From Ningiella ruwaisensis (GTDB lineage Bacteria > Pseudomonadota > Gammaproteobacteria > Enterobacterales > Alteromonadaceae), in contig NZ_RAHT01000007.1 in assembly GCF_004798935.1 (NCBI RefSeq), forward strand, positions 169,999 through 233,998: DNA of 64,000 nt, given 5' to 3'. Made by a program: the position numbers and the translations under genes. Of the stretch, positions 26,249-35,205 are shown one piece after another (the first letter of the stretch is position 1; each line of letters begins with the position of its first letter). The notes under the pieces are model-generated. The model was not told where the DNA came from. It searched no databases and saw only the letters and a program-made list of their open reading frames with translations.

Positions 26249-27754
26249 TTAGCGCCCGCGCGCTTCAAGACGATTCGCAAACTCTTGCATAATGATCATG
26301 TACAATTCTTTGCCCAGATACAAATCTTCCACTTTCGATTCAAGGCTCGGATTATCGTTTACTTCTATAACATAAACCTGACCATTACTTTGCTTAACAT
26401 CCACACCATACAAACCTCTACCCACAATAGCGCTCGCTTTAACCGCTGCATCTAAAACAGGCTTTGGTACCTCAAATGTTGGTAGCGTTTCAAAATCACC
26501 CGAAAAATGCTTTTTCGAACTGTGGTTATAAATTTGCCAATGATTTCTGGCCATATAATAGCGACAGGCATAAATGGCGCGACCGTTTAAGACCCCAATT
26601 CGCCAATCATACTCGGTATATACAAACTCTTGTATTAATACTAAGGCAGACTGCTTAAGCATATGCTCAAGTTTATCGGTAAGCTGTGATTCATCGTCGA
26701 CTTTAAATACGCCAATTGAAAATGAGCTTTCAGGCAATTTTAAAACCATGGGAAAGCCAAATTGTGCAATTAAGCGCGCACGCGATTCTTCATCATTTGT
26801 TGATACAAAGGCGCTTTTGGGCGCGGGTACTTTGTTGTAGCTAAATGCATCGTGTAAAAAAACTTTATTACAACAACGTAAAATGGATGTGGCATCGTCA
26901 ATCACCACTAAGCCCTCATTTTGCGCTTTGCGGGCAGCATGGTAAGTATGATGGTCAATAGCCGTGGTTTCGCGAATAAACAGCGCATCGTACTGCGAAA
27001 TTAAATTAAGCTGCTTAGGCGTAATCAATTCGGCGTGAATACCCACTTGTGCAGCCGCCTTTATAAAGTTTTTAAGCGCCTTTGCATCACTTGGTGGGGT
27101 TTTCTCCTCTTCGTTATGCAAAATTGCCATGTCCCAGCGAGCGCGCTTTTTAGGCGATGTTTTACGCCAATTTGTATTGATGAACTGTTGTAAACGCTCA
27201 AACAATTTTGATTGTTGAACCTGATCAAGCGCACTTAAGCTAATAAGCTGTACGCTCACCGAAGTCACATTTTGTTCAACTTTTACACTTAATGACAAAA
27301 CCGGAATCGGAAAACGCTCGAATACATATTTTGCAATACGCTGAACGGGAGCATATTCGGCATGACCAAAATATGCCAAAACCGATTTTGTACTTAATGC
27401 TTCTACTTCGCTCGACGTAAGCGATTGGCAAAGATGAGCCGGTAAAGTAATGCTATGGCTGTCGAAGTGCGCGTTGTCACTACGAATAATCAAATCATTG
27501 ATTGTATTTACACTTGGCAACACGCGATGTTGACGCGCCTCGGCCAGAAGTGAACAGTAATAGCCGCGACTTAAATAAATATCGGTTGCGCATAAATTAA
27601 TAACGCGCGTTTTCGGCTCCCCTTTTTTGGGGTAGTCAGACAAATATTGCGAAAATTCGATCACCGGCACGCCTAGTTCAGGCAATATGCTGCCCTCAGT
27701 CGTAAACTGAGATAAGCTGCTAAGGTCATCTACCACAACAAGCGTGTGGATCAT
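26249..27754 (-). CDS. RimK-family ATP-grasp ligase with N-terminal RLAN-type domain (501 aa)
   Basis: The N-terminal half (about 1-230) is the long extension of the RLAN/RimK-like group: VINLCATDIYLSRGYYCSLL, LPSVNTINDL. Residues about 290-495 form the ATP-grasp fold: FPMVLKLPESSFSIGV, LVLIQEFVYTEYDWRIGVL and YVIEVNDNPSLES with the Mg-binding Glu/Asn. It should form an amide (peptide-like) bond using ATP. ATG 27754 has GGAG 9 nt upstream; the in-frame TTG belongs to that site. It is cotranscribed with the GNAT-C39 gene. The acceptor is unknown; ribosomal S6 modification as by E. coli RimK is not implied. Confidence 0.87.
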   Translation of the reverse strand: MIHTLVVVDDLSSLSQFTTEGSILPELGVPVIEFSQYLSDYPKKGEPKTRVINLCATDIYLSRGYYCSLLAEARQHRVLPSVNTINDLIIRSDNAHFDSHSITLPAHLCQSLTSSEVEALSTKSVLAYFGHAEYAPVQRIAKYVFERFPIPVLSLSVKVEQNVTSVSVQLISLSALDQVQQSKLFERLQQFINTNWRKTSPKKRARWDMAILHNEEEKTPPSDAKALKNFIKAAAQVGIHAELITPKQLNLISQYDALFIRETTAIDHHTYHAARKAQNEGLVVIDDATSILRCCNKVFLHDAFSYNKVPAPKSAFVSTNDEESRARLIAQFGFPMVLKLPESSFSIGVFKVDDESQLTDKLEHMLKQSALVLIQEFVYTEYDWRIGVLNGRAIYACRYYMARNHWQIYNHSSKKHFSGDFETLPTFEVPKPVLDAAVKASAIVGRGLYGVDVKQSNGQVYVIEVNDNPSLESKVEDLYLGKELYMIIMQEFANRLEARGR

Positions 27755-28206
27755 GAAGGTATTCTCCAATTAAAAATCAGGGCGCATGCCATGGTTAAAA
27801 CAGTGTAGCAGGCACCGCAAAAAAGTGAGCGAAATATAGACACAATTTGCAATTTAGCAAGCGGTTTTTGAGGCGTAAATGAAAATAAATTTTATGCGTA
27901 GAGACAAATAAGTCTTCGTTAATATTAACAGCCCAGAAACCCTTATTCCCATTTATCAACCATGAAGCTGTACTCTATTGTTATTGTCCTGTCTAAAGTT
28001 CCGACAGCATTATCGGCAAAACTAACAAGGAAAGATAAACGTGAAATTAATCTCTTATGCCATGGAGTAGCCGAATATACAGAATCGAGGTCGGGAGGGC
28101 TTATAGTTCTATACCCAGCTTTCAGGACCCCAAGAATTTCTACCTCATATTTTGTATATGTTCTTTCAATAGTGGAAAACAGTAGACGTGTATGAACTTA
28201 CGAGAC
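27755..28206. other. intergenic region without recognisable gene
   Basis: About 450 bp between the start of the ligase gene and the stop of the leftward Fic gene. It should contain the promoter of the ligase/GNAT-C39 operon. A 77-codon rightward frame (27962-28195) has no ribosome-binding site and no recognisable protein character. I saw no terminator hairpin, tRNA or repeat here. Confidence 0.5.
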
Positions 28207-29718
28207 TTACAATAGAGAGGCTAAAAACTTAGTAAATGGCACAATGTTTTGCCCGACACTCGCCGCTTCTAAAGCTTGCATATATTCATCTCGTCGTTCG
28301 ACAGGTACGACCGTCCAAGGGTAACCGCCTGAAGCCATCATTAAATTCATGATGAATCTTCCCATCCTGCCGTTACCATCTAAGTAAGGGTGGATGTAGA
28401 CGAAAATGAAGTGCCCCAGTACCACTCTGACGGCCGCATTTTCCTCTTCTGCGAGTAAGGCAAAAAACGTCGGCATCATATCGCGAACTGCTTCTTTGCT
28501 TGGTGGAGTATGCATAGACTGGCGAATATAAACAGGCCCTAACCGGTAACCAGCCAAGTCTGACTGTTTAATGATACCGGCGGCAACACTTGGGCCAAAT
28601 AAGGCGAGATACCAATCGCTGTGCGTCTGTTCCAATACATCGCCAGGGTTCTTACCTTCTAAGACTGCTAACACGGCATTTTTAACTTCCTGAAACGCAT
28701 CCCAGTAGCCTCTAGCTGCCATGGCATCTAAGTGTTTTTTATTTTCGTCTGAGCCTTCAGCTTGCCACTTGCCAGAGCGAACCAGTTCAATCAATTGGCG
28801 TGTCACCCGATAGCCTTCAATGGACAGTGAGTGGTAGGCGTCTGTGACGTATTTGTCTTCCACCTCGGCCATGTAGGTTTCAATGTCGATGGCATGATAT
28901 GGTTGTTCTGGAAAGTACGCGATAATACTTTCACGCATTTGCGCCCACATTAATCGCATGCGATTTACATAGGGCGAGACATCACGACGGCCAAAGCTGA
29001 CCTGCACTTTTTCTACAAAAGGATCCTCCTGCTGCACTTTTAAATCGGCCGCTTGCATGCCCTTTAAAATATTGTCAGCAATCAGATCCCGGCCAATATT
29101 TCTGAAAGCCCCCACTAATCGGCCGGCAATCACGCTATGATTACCGGCAAGTAAAACGGATAGTACGTCAGATGCATCTGTCACCATTGATAAGGCAGTA
29201 CGCATTTTAATGGGCGCACATTGAAACTGATTCGCCGAACAATAAACAAGTGCAGCCGCTAAGCTATATACATTAAGCCCGTCCAGGTTTTCAATGTGTT
29301 CTGTGGCTGGCATGTTCAACCTGACATCAAAAATTGAGGTGTTGTGCAAAAAGGCGGTGGGTTTATTGTTTCCTTTGGGCGAGCGCACGAGCAATTGCTG
29401 AGGCACGGTTCTATCGCCGATATGCAGGCTAATTGATTGCTCAGGTGATAGGCACCATGAACGGTCAAACCGTTCTGACAAATAGGCGCCGCAAAAATCC
29501 CAGAAAGATGCATACCAAGAAGTACTATCGCCCGGCTTTTCATCAGGCATCACAGGGATGTACCAGCCTCGGATGACTTCGCGAATAAACCCATGCTTCA
29601 ATAGCCGCTCTCGATGCACTCTGCTGAGTTGCTTTGACTGGATGGCAACAACTCCTGACTCTTGAAGCTGTTGTAATTGCTCAAGCGAATCTGCTAGTTT
29701 TTGTGATATGTTATTCAT
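28207..29718 (-). CDS. Fic-domain protein with N-terminal AbiEi-like winged-helix region (503 aa)
   Basis: The N-terminus (about 1-60) resembles AbiEi-type antitoxin DNA-binding domains: LQQLQESGVVAIQSKQLSRV, LLKHGFIREVIRGWYIP. The C-terminal half is a Fic AMP-transferase: HPYLDGNGRMGR (His443) matches the HPFxDGNGRxxR active site. Ahead of it, SLSIEG fits the (S/T)xxxE(G/N) inhibitory motif that blocks ATP binding in many Fic enzymes. It is thus a self-restrained AMPylator or nucleotidyl-transferase with its own DNA-binding domain. ATG 29718 has GGAG 5 nt upstream. It is monocistronic and shows the most island-like context in the window. Confidence 0.9.
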   Translation of the reverse strand: MNNISQKLADSLEQLQQLQESGVVAIQSKQLSRVHRERLLKHGFIREVIRGWYIPVMPDEKPGDSTSWYASFWDFCGAYLSERFDRSWCLSPEQSISLHIGDRTVPQQLLVRSPKGNNKPTAFLHNTSIFDVRLNMPATEHIENLDGLNVYSLAAALVYCSANQFQCAPIKMRTALSMVTDASDVLSVLLAGNHSVIAGRLVGAFRNIGRDLIADNILKGMQAADLKVQQEDPFVEKVQVSFGRRDVSPYVNRMRLMWAQMRESIIAYFPEQPYHAIDIETYMAEVEDKYVTDAYHSLSIEGYRVTRQLIELVRSGKWQAEGSDENKKHLDAMAARGYWDAFQEVKNAVLAVLEGKNPGDVLEQTHSDWYLALFGPSVAAGIIKQSDLAGYRLGPVYIRQSMHTPPSKEAVRDMMPTFFALLAEEENAAVRVVLGHFIFVYIHPYLDGNGRMGRFIMNLMMASGGYPWTVVPVERRDEYMQALEAASVGQNIVPFTKFLASLL

Positions 29719-29769
29719 GTTCGCTCCAACTATTACTCGTGATACTGACCAGTTATCAATCCTCACCAC

Positions 29770-29865
29770 TAGGTTTTAGCGTTATATCATTTATAGGTTT
29801 TGTTGTCATTTTATTTATAGGTTTTAATGATTTATTGTTTTTAGGCTTTAATGCTCATTAGCTTG
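29770..29865. repeat. four 24-bp-period repeats upstream of the Fic gene
   Basis: TAGGTTTT (last copy TAGGCTTT) recurs at 29770, 29794, 29818 and 29842, exactly 24 bp apart; the remaining parts of each unit are AT-rich and diverged, with ATTTA before copies two and three. The array begins about 50 bp upstream of the Fic start codon. It could be an iteron-like operator for autoregulation by the AbiEi-like domain, or a decayed coding repeat (a rightward frame reads it as an 8-residue Gly-Phe-containing repeat). Confidence 0.6.
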
Positions 29866-30106
29866 AAGAAGGACTTTTAATTACCAAATTATCATCGAAC
29901 GATCAGGGCTTTTTCGACCTCATTCTTATCGAACAGTTGTGGCAACTGCTCTCAAACAATTTGGTCGAGTCATATGTCCACATTAATTACTAGTTTTCTT
30001 ACGCGCTTTATTTTTTTAGTTCATGATGCAGCAATGGGCTGAAATTCGGCAAAAGTTATAATGGTAAAAAGGACGCTACACTATAATTAAAACATTATGC
30101 TCCAGT
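29862..30106. other. intergenic region between Fic and etfA
   Basis: About 245 bp. A rightward frame of 43 codons right after a TAG (29862-29990) looks protein-like (LIEQLWQLLSNNLVES) but has no start codon. CAGTTG-TGG-CAACTG (29934-29948) is a perfect 6-bp inverted repeat. Otherwise nothing recognisable; this may be the scar of an inserted or decayed gene. Confidence 0.35.
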
Positions 30107-30140
30107 CAAAAAAAAGGCCTATGCAAAAGCAATAGGCCCT
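30107..30140 (-). terminator. intrinsic terminator of etfBA
   Basis: Read leftward, a GGCCTATTGC-type arm pairs with GCATAGGCC across a T-rich loop and is followed by a run of eight or more T (the A run at 30108-30115). It lies about 25 nt after the etfA stop codon. Confidence 0.85.
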
Positions 30141-30160
30141 TTAATCAAATGTGGTTTCAA

Positions 30161-31087
30161 CTACAAGGATGATTCTAGCTGAGGCAATACTTCAAATAGA
30201 TCACCCACCAAGCCATAGTCAGCCACCTGAAATATCGGCGCTTCTTCATCTTTATTGATAGCGACAATCACTTTAGAGTCTTTCATGCCGGCCAAATGCT
30301 GTATCGCACCTGAAATTCCTACTGCAATGTAAAGGTCTGGCGCAACAATTTTACCTGTTTGCCCCACCTGCATATCGTTGGGAACAAAACCAGCGTCAAC
30401 AGCCGCGCGGGATGCACCAATAGCCGCGCCAAGTTTGTCGGCAATTCCGTTTAAAAGGGCAAAATTTTCACCGTTTTGCATGCCACGCCCACCTGAAATG
30501 ATCACATCGGCAGCCGTTAATTCCGGGCGCTCAGACTCGGTAAGTTCAGCGTTTAAAAAGCGGGACTTTTCTGATTTAATTGCATTGTCAATCGTTTCAA
30601 TTTCTGCGTTACCATCATCACTTACCGCATCAAATGCTGATGCACGAACGGTCACAACTTTTACACTGTCGCTGCTTTGAACGGTGGCTATTGCATTACC
30701 TGCGTAAATCGGTCTCACAAAAGTGTCGGCCGACTCAACGGCTATAATATCGCTTATTTGCGCTACATCTAATAAGGCTGCCACGCGAGGCATAAAGTTC
30801 TTGCCAGTGGTGGTTGCAGCGGCAAATATGTGCGTATAACCTGAAGCAAGGGAAACCACTAAATCAGCGATATTTTCAGGAAGTTGGTGGCCGTACACCG
30901 CATCGTTTGCCAATATGACTTTGTTGATGCCGCTAAGCTTTGCGGCCGCCTGAGCTACCGCTTCGCACTGTTGCCCGGCAACTAATACTGTCACGTCGTC
31001 ACCCACTGCTTTTGCAGCAGTGACCAGTTTATTGGTTTCTGGCTTTAGCACTTCATTATCGTGCTCTGCGTATACAAGAACAGTCAT
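30161..31087 (-). CDS. etfA: electron transfer flavoprotein alpha subunit (308 aa)
   Basis: The large FAD-binding subunit of ETF, which accepts electrons from acyl-CoA and other dehydrogenases. The N-domain is NVTVL/VAGQ-like ([20 protein letters not shown]). The C-domain carries the family signature from [14 protein letters not shown] to [20 protein letters not shown], ending with [17 protein letters not shown]. Length matches E. coli FixB/human ETFA-type proteins. Its ATG overlaps the TGA of etfB by four bases. The partner oxidoreductase Etf-QO is divergent at 32181. Confidence 0.96.
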   Translation of the reverse strand: MTVLVYAEHDNEVLKPETNKLVTAAKAVGDDVTVLVAGQQCEAVAQAAAKLSGINKVILANDAVYGHQLPENIADLVVSLASGYTHIFAAATTTGKNFMPRVAALLDVAQISDIIAVESADTFVRPIYAGNAIATVQSSDSVKVVTVRASAFDAVSDDGNAEIETIDNAIKSEKSRFLNAELTESERPELTAADVIISGGRGMQNGENFALLNGIADKLGAAIGASRAAVDAGFVPNDMQVGQTGKIVAPDLYIAVGISGAIQHLAGMKDSKVIVAINKDEEAPIFQVADYGLVGDLFEVLPQLESSL

Positions 31088-31842
31088 GAGATCACCTTTG
31101 CTTCGTTTTTAAGCTTGTCTACAAGCTCTTCTACACTAGCCACTTTAATCCCGCCTTGTCGTTGCGGCGGTGGCGTAACTTTTATAAATTTAACCTTGGA
31201 GCTAAGATCTACACCTAAATCCCCGGCTGATTGCACATCAATCGGTTTACGCTTTGCTTTCATAATATTGGGAAGAGAGGCATAACGAGGTTCGTTTAAA
31301 CGAAGGTCGGTAGTAACCACTGCGGGTAAATCTAATTCAACTGTTTGTAAACCGCCGTCAATTTCACGCGTAACAACCGCTTTGCCATTTTCAATTTTTA
31401 ACTCTGACGCAAAGGTGCCTTGTGGCATTCCCGTTAGCGCTGCCAGCATTTGTCCGGTTTGATTATTATCTGAATCAATAGACTGCTTGCCTAATATGAC
31501 TAAATCAGGTGATTCAGCTTCTACCACCTTTTTGAGCAATTTAGCGACTTGCAAAGAATCAAGCGACACGCCTGCTTCGGTTTCAATGTGGATGCCGCGG
31601 TCAGCGCCTAATGCCAAGCCGGTTCGAATCTGTTCCTGAACGGCTTTTTCACCAATAGACACTACAACCACTTCGGTAGCGTCGCCTTTTTCTTTTAAAC
31701 GAATCGCTTCTTCTACCGCAATTTCGCAAAACGGATTGATTGCCATTTTTACGTTATTCAGGTCTACCCCAGAATTATCTGGCTTCACACGCACTTTCAC
31801 GTTGTAATCAATGGCGCGTTTCACCGGCACTAATACCTTCAT
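31084..31842 (-). CDS. etfB: electron transfer flavoprotein beta subunit (252 aa)
   Basis: The AMP-binding ETF subunit. [20 protein letters not shown] is the usual start. [18 protein letters not shown] and [12 protein letters not shown] follow, and the ETF-beta signature lies around [20 protein letters not shown] and [20 protein letters not shown]. It forms the heterodimer with EtfA encoded just downstream. A Shine-Dalgarno AGGGG lies 5 nt before ATG 31842. It is transcribed away from etf-QO, and the shared intergenic region contains a perfect palindrome (32017-32034). Confidence 0.96.
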   Translation of the reverse strand: MKVLVPVKRAIDYNVKVRVKPDNSGVDLNNVKMAINPFCEIAVEEAIRLKEKGDATEVVVVSIGEKAVQEQIRTGLALGADRGIHIETEAGVSLDSLQVAKLLKKVVEAESPDLVILGKQSIDSDNNQTGQMLAALTGMPQGTFASELKIENGKAVVTREIDGGLQTVELDLPAVVTTDLRLNEPRYASLPNIMKAKRKPIDVQSAGDLGVDLSSKVKFIKVTPPPQRQGGIKVASVEELVDKLKNEAKVIS

Positions 31843-32180
31843 ATTATCCCCTAGTGACGTTCTATTTATAGATACTCAATCATAAAATTAACTTGAGTAT
31901 AGCCAGTAATCGCGGATCATGTAGCAAATCCTGCCAAAAATGATGCAGCGATTGATGACCAGTAATGCACTATGTACAAATAGCGCAGATAAATGTTAGT
32001 GCGCAATCTATAGAGAGTTGACGTAAACGTCAACCTGCATTACCTTTCACACACTTAGATTTTACAACGTTTTGACATTTTGTAATATTCGTTTAGCGAA
32101 TACTCCTCTATAAGCTGTCAATTCTAGTGCGCAACTTTGTTCGCACCTTTCGTATGTAATAAAGCAAAACGGAGTCCGTA
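31843..32180. other. divergent promoter region of etfBA and etf-QO
   Basis: About 340 bp without a gene. It must contain both promoters. The only strong structure is the 18-bp palindrome annotated separately at 32017-32034. Confidence 0.6.
32017..32034. promoter_or_regulatory. perfect 18-bp palindrome, candidate LiuR/MerR-type operator
   Basis: GTTGACGTAAACGTCAAC is a perfect palindrome (8-bp arms, AA centre). Its core ACGT-AA-ACGT resembles the sites attributed to LiuR-type MerR regulators of branched-chain amino acid and fatty-acid catabolism in gammaproteobacteria, regulons that include etf genes. It is 147 nt before etf-QO and 175 nt before etfB, so one regulator could control both sides. 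The regulator gene is not in this window. Confidence 0.6.
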
Positions 32181-33833
32181 ATGGAAAGAGAAGTGATGGA
32201 GTTTGACGTAGTAGTTGTGGGTGCAGGCCCATCAGGATTATCAACTGCCATTAAACTCAAGCAATTAGCTGCCGAAAATGACACAGATATAAATGTATGT
32301 GTATTGGAGAAAGGCTCCGAAGTGGGTGCGCACATATTATCAGGTGCTGTTTTTGAGCCCAGAGCGCTTAAAGAACTATTTCCTGATTACAAAGAAAAAG
32401 GCGCTCCCTTAGGCGTTGAAGTGAAAGAAGATCACATTTACTTACTAAAAAGCGAGTCATCTTCTACCAAATTACCCAATGCAATCACGCCAAAAACCAT
32501 GCATAACAATGGCAACTACATACTTTCAATGGCAAATATGTGTCGCTGGCTTTCAGAACAGGCCGAGGGCATGGGTATCGAGATTTACCCGGGCTTTACT
32601 GGCAGTGAAATTCACTACGAAGAAGATGGAAGCGTCGGCGGCATTATAACGGGTTCATTAGGTGTAGGCGAGGACGGCACAGAAAAAGACGGCTACGTAC
32701 CTGGCATGCTATTAAAAGCAAAATACACTGTATTTGCCGAAGGTTGTCGCGGTCATTTGGGCAAATCTTTGATTAAAAAGTTTGCCTTAGATGAAGGTAA
32801 GCAAGCTCAGCACTACGCCATTGGTTTTAAAGAAGTGTGGGACATCCATGCCGAGCAGCATCAGGAAGGATTGGTTGTGCATACCGCTGGCTGGCCTTTA
32901 GATAAAGCTACTGGCGGAAGCTATCTCTATCATGGCGAAAATAATCAGGTTTACCTTGGTCTTATTGTTGACCTTAATTACGCCAACCCCCACCTGTCGC
33001 CCTTTGACGAGTTTCAGCGCCTGAAACACCATCCCATATTTGCAGAAACACTAAAAGGTGGAACTCGCGTGACTTATGGCGCGCGCGCGATTACAAAAGG
33101 CGGCTTTCAGTCTTTGCCAAAAATGACCTTCCCGGGCGGACTATTGGTTGGTTGTAACGCTGGTACCCTGAATTTTTCTAAAATCAAAGGTAATCACACG
33201 GCAATGAAATCGGGAATGTTGGCTGCTGAAGCGCTATTTACATGTTTGCAAAGTGATGAAAACAAGCAAGGGACGGAGCCAGAGTCTTACACCGAATTGT
33301 TCAAAAACTCCTGGCTATATGATGAGCTTTATCGCTCGCGAAATTTTGGCGCAGCCATTCACAAATTTGGCAACTTTTTTGGCGGTGCTTACAACACGCT
33401 TGATCAGAACATTTTTGGCGGTAAGTTACTCTTTAGCTTAACCGACAAAACGCCTGACTACGCGACTTTAAAAACCGCTGATGAAATGCCAAAAATTGAC
33501 TATCCCAAACCAGACGGCGTATTGAGTTTCGACAAACTTTCATCGGTATATTTATCGAATACCAATCATGAAGAAGACCAGCCCTGTCATCTTAAGCTTC
33601 TCGATCCGAGTATTCCGATTAGCGTAAATCTACCTAAGTACAATGAACCGGCACAGCGATATTGCCCGGCAGGTGTTTACGAAGTGGTCGAAACGGATGA
33701 AGGCGACAAACGTTTTCAAATTAATGCGCAAAATTGTGTGCATTGTAAAACCTGCGATATTAAAGACCCATCACAAAATATACAGTGGGTGGTGCCTGAA
33801 GGTGGCGGTGGTCCAAACTATCCGAACATGTAG
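32181..33833 (+). CDS. electron transfer flavoprotein-ubiquinone oxidoreductase (550 aa)
   Basis: A membrane-associated flavoprotein with a 4Fe-4S cluster that passes electrons from ETF to ubiquinone. VVVVGAGPSGLSTAIKL is the FAD-binding motif, and GAHILSGAVFEPRAL is family-specific. The C-terminal domain carries the cluster Cys at about residues 495, 519, 522 and 525 (RYCPAG and NCVHCKTCDI), ending GGGGPNYPNM. Length and ending match Etf-QO exactly. GGAG lies 6 nt before ATG 32181. It is divergent from etfBA, with which it works. Confidence 0.96.
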   Translation: MEREVMEFDVVVVGAGPSGLSTAIKLKQLAAENDTDINVCVLEKGSEVGAHILSGAVFEPRALKELFPDYKEKGAPLGVEVKEDHIYLLKSESSSTKLPNAITPKTMHNNGNYILSMANMCRWLSEQAEGMGIEIYPGFTGSEIHYEEDGSVGGIITGSLGVGEDGTEKDGYVPGMLLKAKYTVFAEGCRGHLGKSLIKKFALDEGKQAQHYAIGFKEVWDIHAEQHQEGLVVHTAGWPLDKATGGSYLYHGENNQVYLGLIVDLNYANPHLSPFDEFQRLKHHPIFAETLKGGTRVTYGARAITKGGFQSLPKMTFPGGLLVGCNAGTLNFSKIKGNHTAMKSGMLAAEALFTCLQSDENKQGTEPESYTELFKNSWLYDELYRSRNFGAAIHKFGNFFGGAYNTLDQNIFGGKLLFSLTDKTPDYATLKTADEMPKIDYPKPDGVLSFDKLSSVYLSNTNHEEDQPCHLKLLDPSIPISVNLPKYNEPAQRYCPAGVYEVVETDEGDKRFQINAQNCVHCKTCDIKDPSQNIQWVVPEGGGGPNYPNM

Positions 33834-33857
33834 CGCTTAGAAGCGAGTACTTAAAGA

Positions 33858-34748
33858 ATGCAGATGGAACACGGACTATTTTATCAAACGCATGGTAAGC
33901 AAAGCGACAATGAGCCTGCTTTAGTGCTGATACACGGCTTGTTTGGTAATTCTGATAATTTATCGGTTATTCGACGGCATTTTGAGGATTCGCATTTTGT
34001 CGTCTCGATTGATTTGCCCGATCATGGCAAATCGGTTCGCAGTCAAAGCTTTAGTTTTGAAGATTATACAAAACGTGTCTGCCTGCTGATTAGTGAATTG
34101 AAAATCAAACACTGCGTGCTTATTGGGCACTCTTTAGGAGGTAAGGTCGCTATGCTGGTCGCTAAATCTCTGTCAAATAGTCAGGTTTCGGCTGGCGCTA
34201 CACAAAACGGGGATAGAGAGAACAAAAACGCGCAAAGCAAAGGCATTCAACCCAAAGAGACTAAGCATTCTTCAGCGTCTGCAATTGTAGATAAACTTAT
34301 AGTGTTGGACATTGCCCCTGTGCCCTATCCTGCTCGTCATCACAAGGTATTTAAAGGCCTAAAAGCGATAGACCTACAAGCCATTTCCAGTCGCAGTGAT
34401 GCATCAAACATACTTGCCAATGAGCTTGAAGATAAAGGAACGCAAGCCTTTTTGTTAAAAAGCTTATATCAGGATGATAATGGCGATTGGCAATGGCGAT
34501 TTAATCTTGAACTCATTATGCGAGATTATGCGCAACTCAGCGATTGGAATGAGAGCGGTTTGGTTTACGATGGGCCTACCTTATTTATGGTTGGCGGCGA
34601 ATCTAACTACGTAATGCCAGAGCATCAATCCACCATTTTAGCCCAGTTTCCACAGGCTACCGCAAAGGTGGTTCCTGCTGGCCACTGGCTACACGCTCAA
34701 AAACCACAGATTGTTAACGCGCTTATCACAAAGTTTTTACGTGGTTAA
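33858..34748 (+). CDS. ybfF: alpha/beta-fold hydrolase, YbfF-like (296 aa)
   Basis: An esterase of the YbfF group. LVLIHGLFGNSDNLSVI gives the oxyanion-hole region, DLPDHGKS the following loop, GHSLGGKVAM the nucleophile elbow with Ser, and GHWLHAQKP the catalytic His near the end. An insert of about 37 polar residues (SNSQVSAGATQNGD to TKHSSASA, about residues 107-143) after the nucleophile helix makes it longer than E. coli YbfF (254 aa). Order ybfF-DUF2788-fldA matches relatives. The physiological substrate is unclear; E. coli YbfF acts on acyl-CoA and short esters in vitro. Confidence 0.88.
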   Translation: MQMEHGLFYQTHGKQSDNEPALVLIHGLFGNSDNLSVIRRHFEDSHFVVSIDLPDHGKSVRSQSFSFEDYTKRVCLLISELKIKHCVLIGHSLGGKVAMLVAKSLSNSQVSAGATQNGDRENKNAQSKGIQPKETKHSSASAIVDKLIVLDIAPVPYPARHHKVFKGLKAIDLQAISSRSDASNILANELEDKGTQAFLLKSLYQDDNGDWQWRFNLELIMRDYAQLSDWNESGLVYDGPTLFMVGGESNYVMPEHQSTILAQFPQATAKVVPAGHWLHAQKPQIVNALITKFLRG

Positions 34749-34953
34749 TATTCTATACGCTTTTGTCTATCTAAATCCTGTTTGAAGCGTTGAAATTCGG
34801 CATTTTTGCTCAATATTCAAAGTAAATTATGATAGCATCCGCTTCCATATTTATGGTTAAACATGACTGAATGCGTGGGTCGACATCAATTATCAGTTAC
34901 CCTTTAGGTTATTAGTCATTTAGCTCATTTAGAACTAGGATGCTGGTTAAGAT

Positions 34954-35175
34954 ATGTCACCTGAGATGTTTCAACGCGTCGAAGCAATCGCGCTAAATAT
35001 AGGACTAGTGCTTCTTTTTGCACTCATGTTTTTTGCGGTTCACGATGTACTTAAAAAAAACGACGTGCCCAAAGTCGGTCGTTTTGTAGCTTACGGTGTT
35101 CTAGGATTAGGCGCAGCAGGATTTGTGGCAAAAGGCATTATTCAGCTTTTTTGGCAGTCTCAGGGAATATCGTAA
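34954..35175 (+). CDS. DUF2788 family small membrane protein (73 aa)
   Basis: A small protein with two hydrophobic helices (about residues 15-30 and 43-67) and a conserved centre HDVLKKNDVPKVGRFVAYGV typical of DUF2788. The function is not known; the gene is regularly found just upstream of flavodoxin fldA in gammaproteobacteria, as here (30-nt gap), so a shared promoter is likely. The ATG is preceded by a weak ribosome-binding site in a 200-bp spacer after ybfF. Confidence 0.85.
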   Translation: MSPEMFQRVEAIALNIGLVLLFALMFFAVHDVLKKNDVPKVGRFVAYGVLGLGAAGFVAKGIIQLFWQSQGIS

Positions 35176-35205
35176 ACAAATTTATAAATTTTGGAGTAGA
35201 ACTGA

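Noticed and set aside
27962..28195. 77-codon rightward frame between the ligase and Fic genes
   Set aside because: No ribosome-binding site, no domain-like features and unusual composition; kept only as part of the intergenic description.
29634..29861. 75-codon rightward frame covering the 24-bp repeats
   Set aside because: It begins antisense inside the Fic gene and has no start context; only the repeats are notable.
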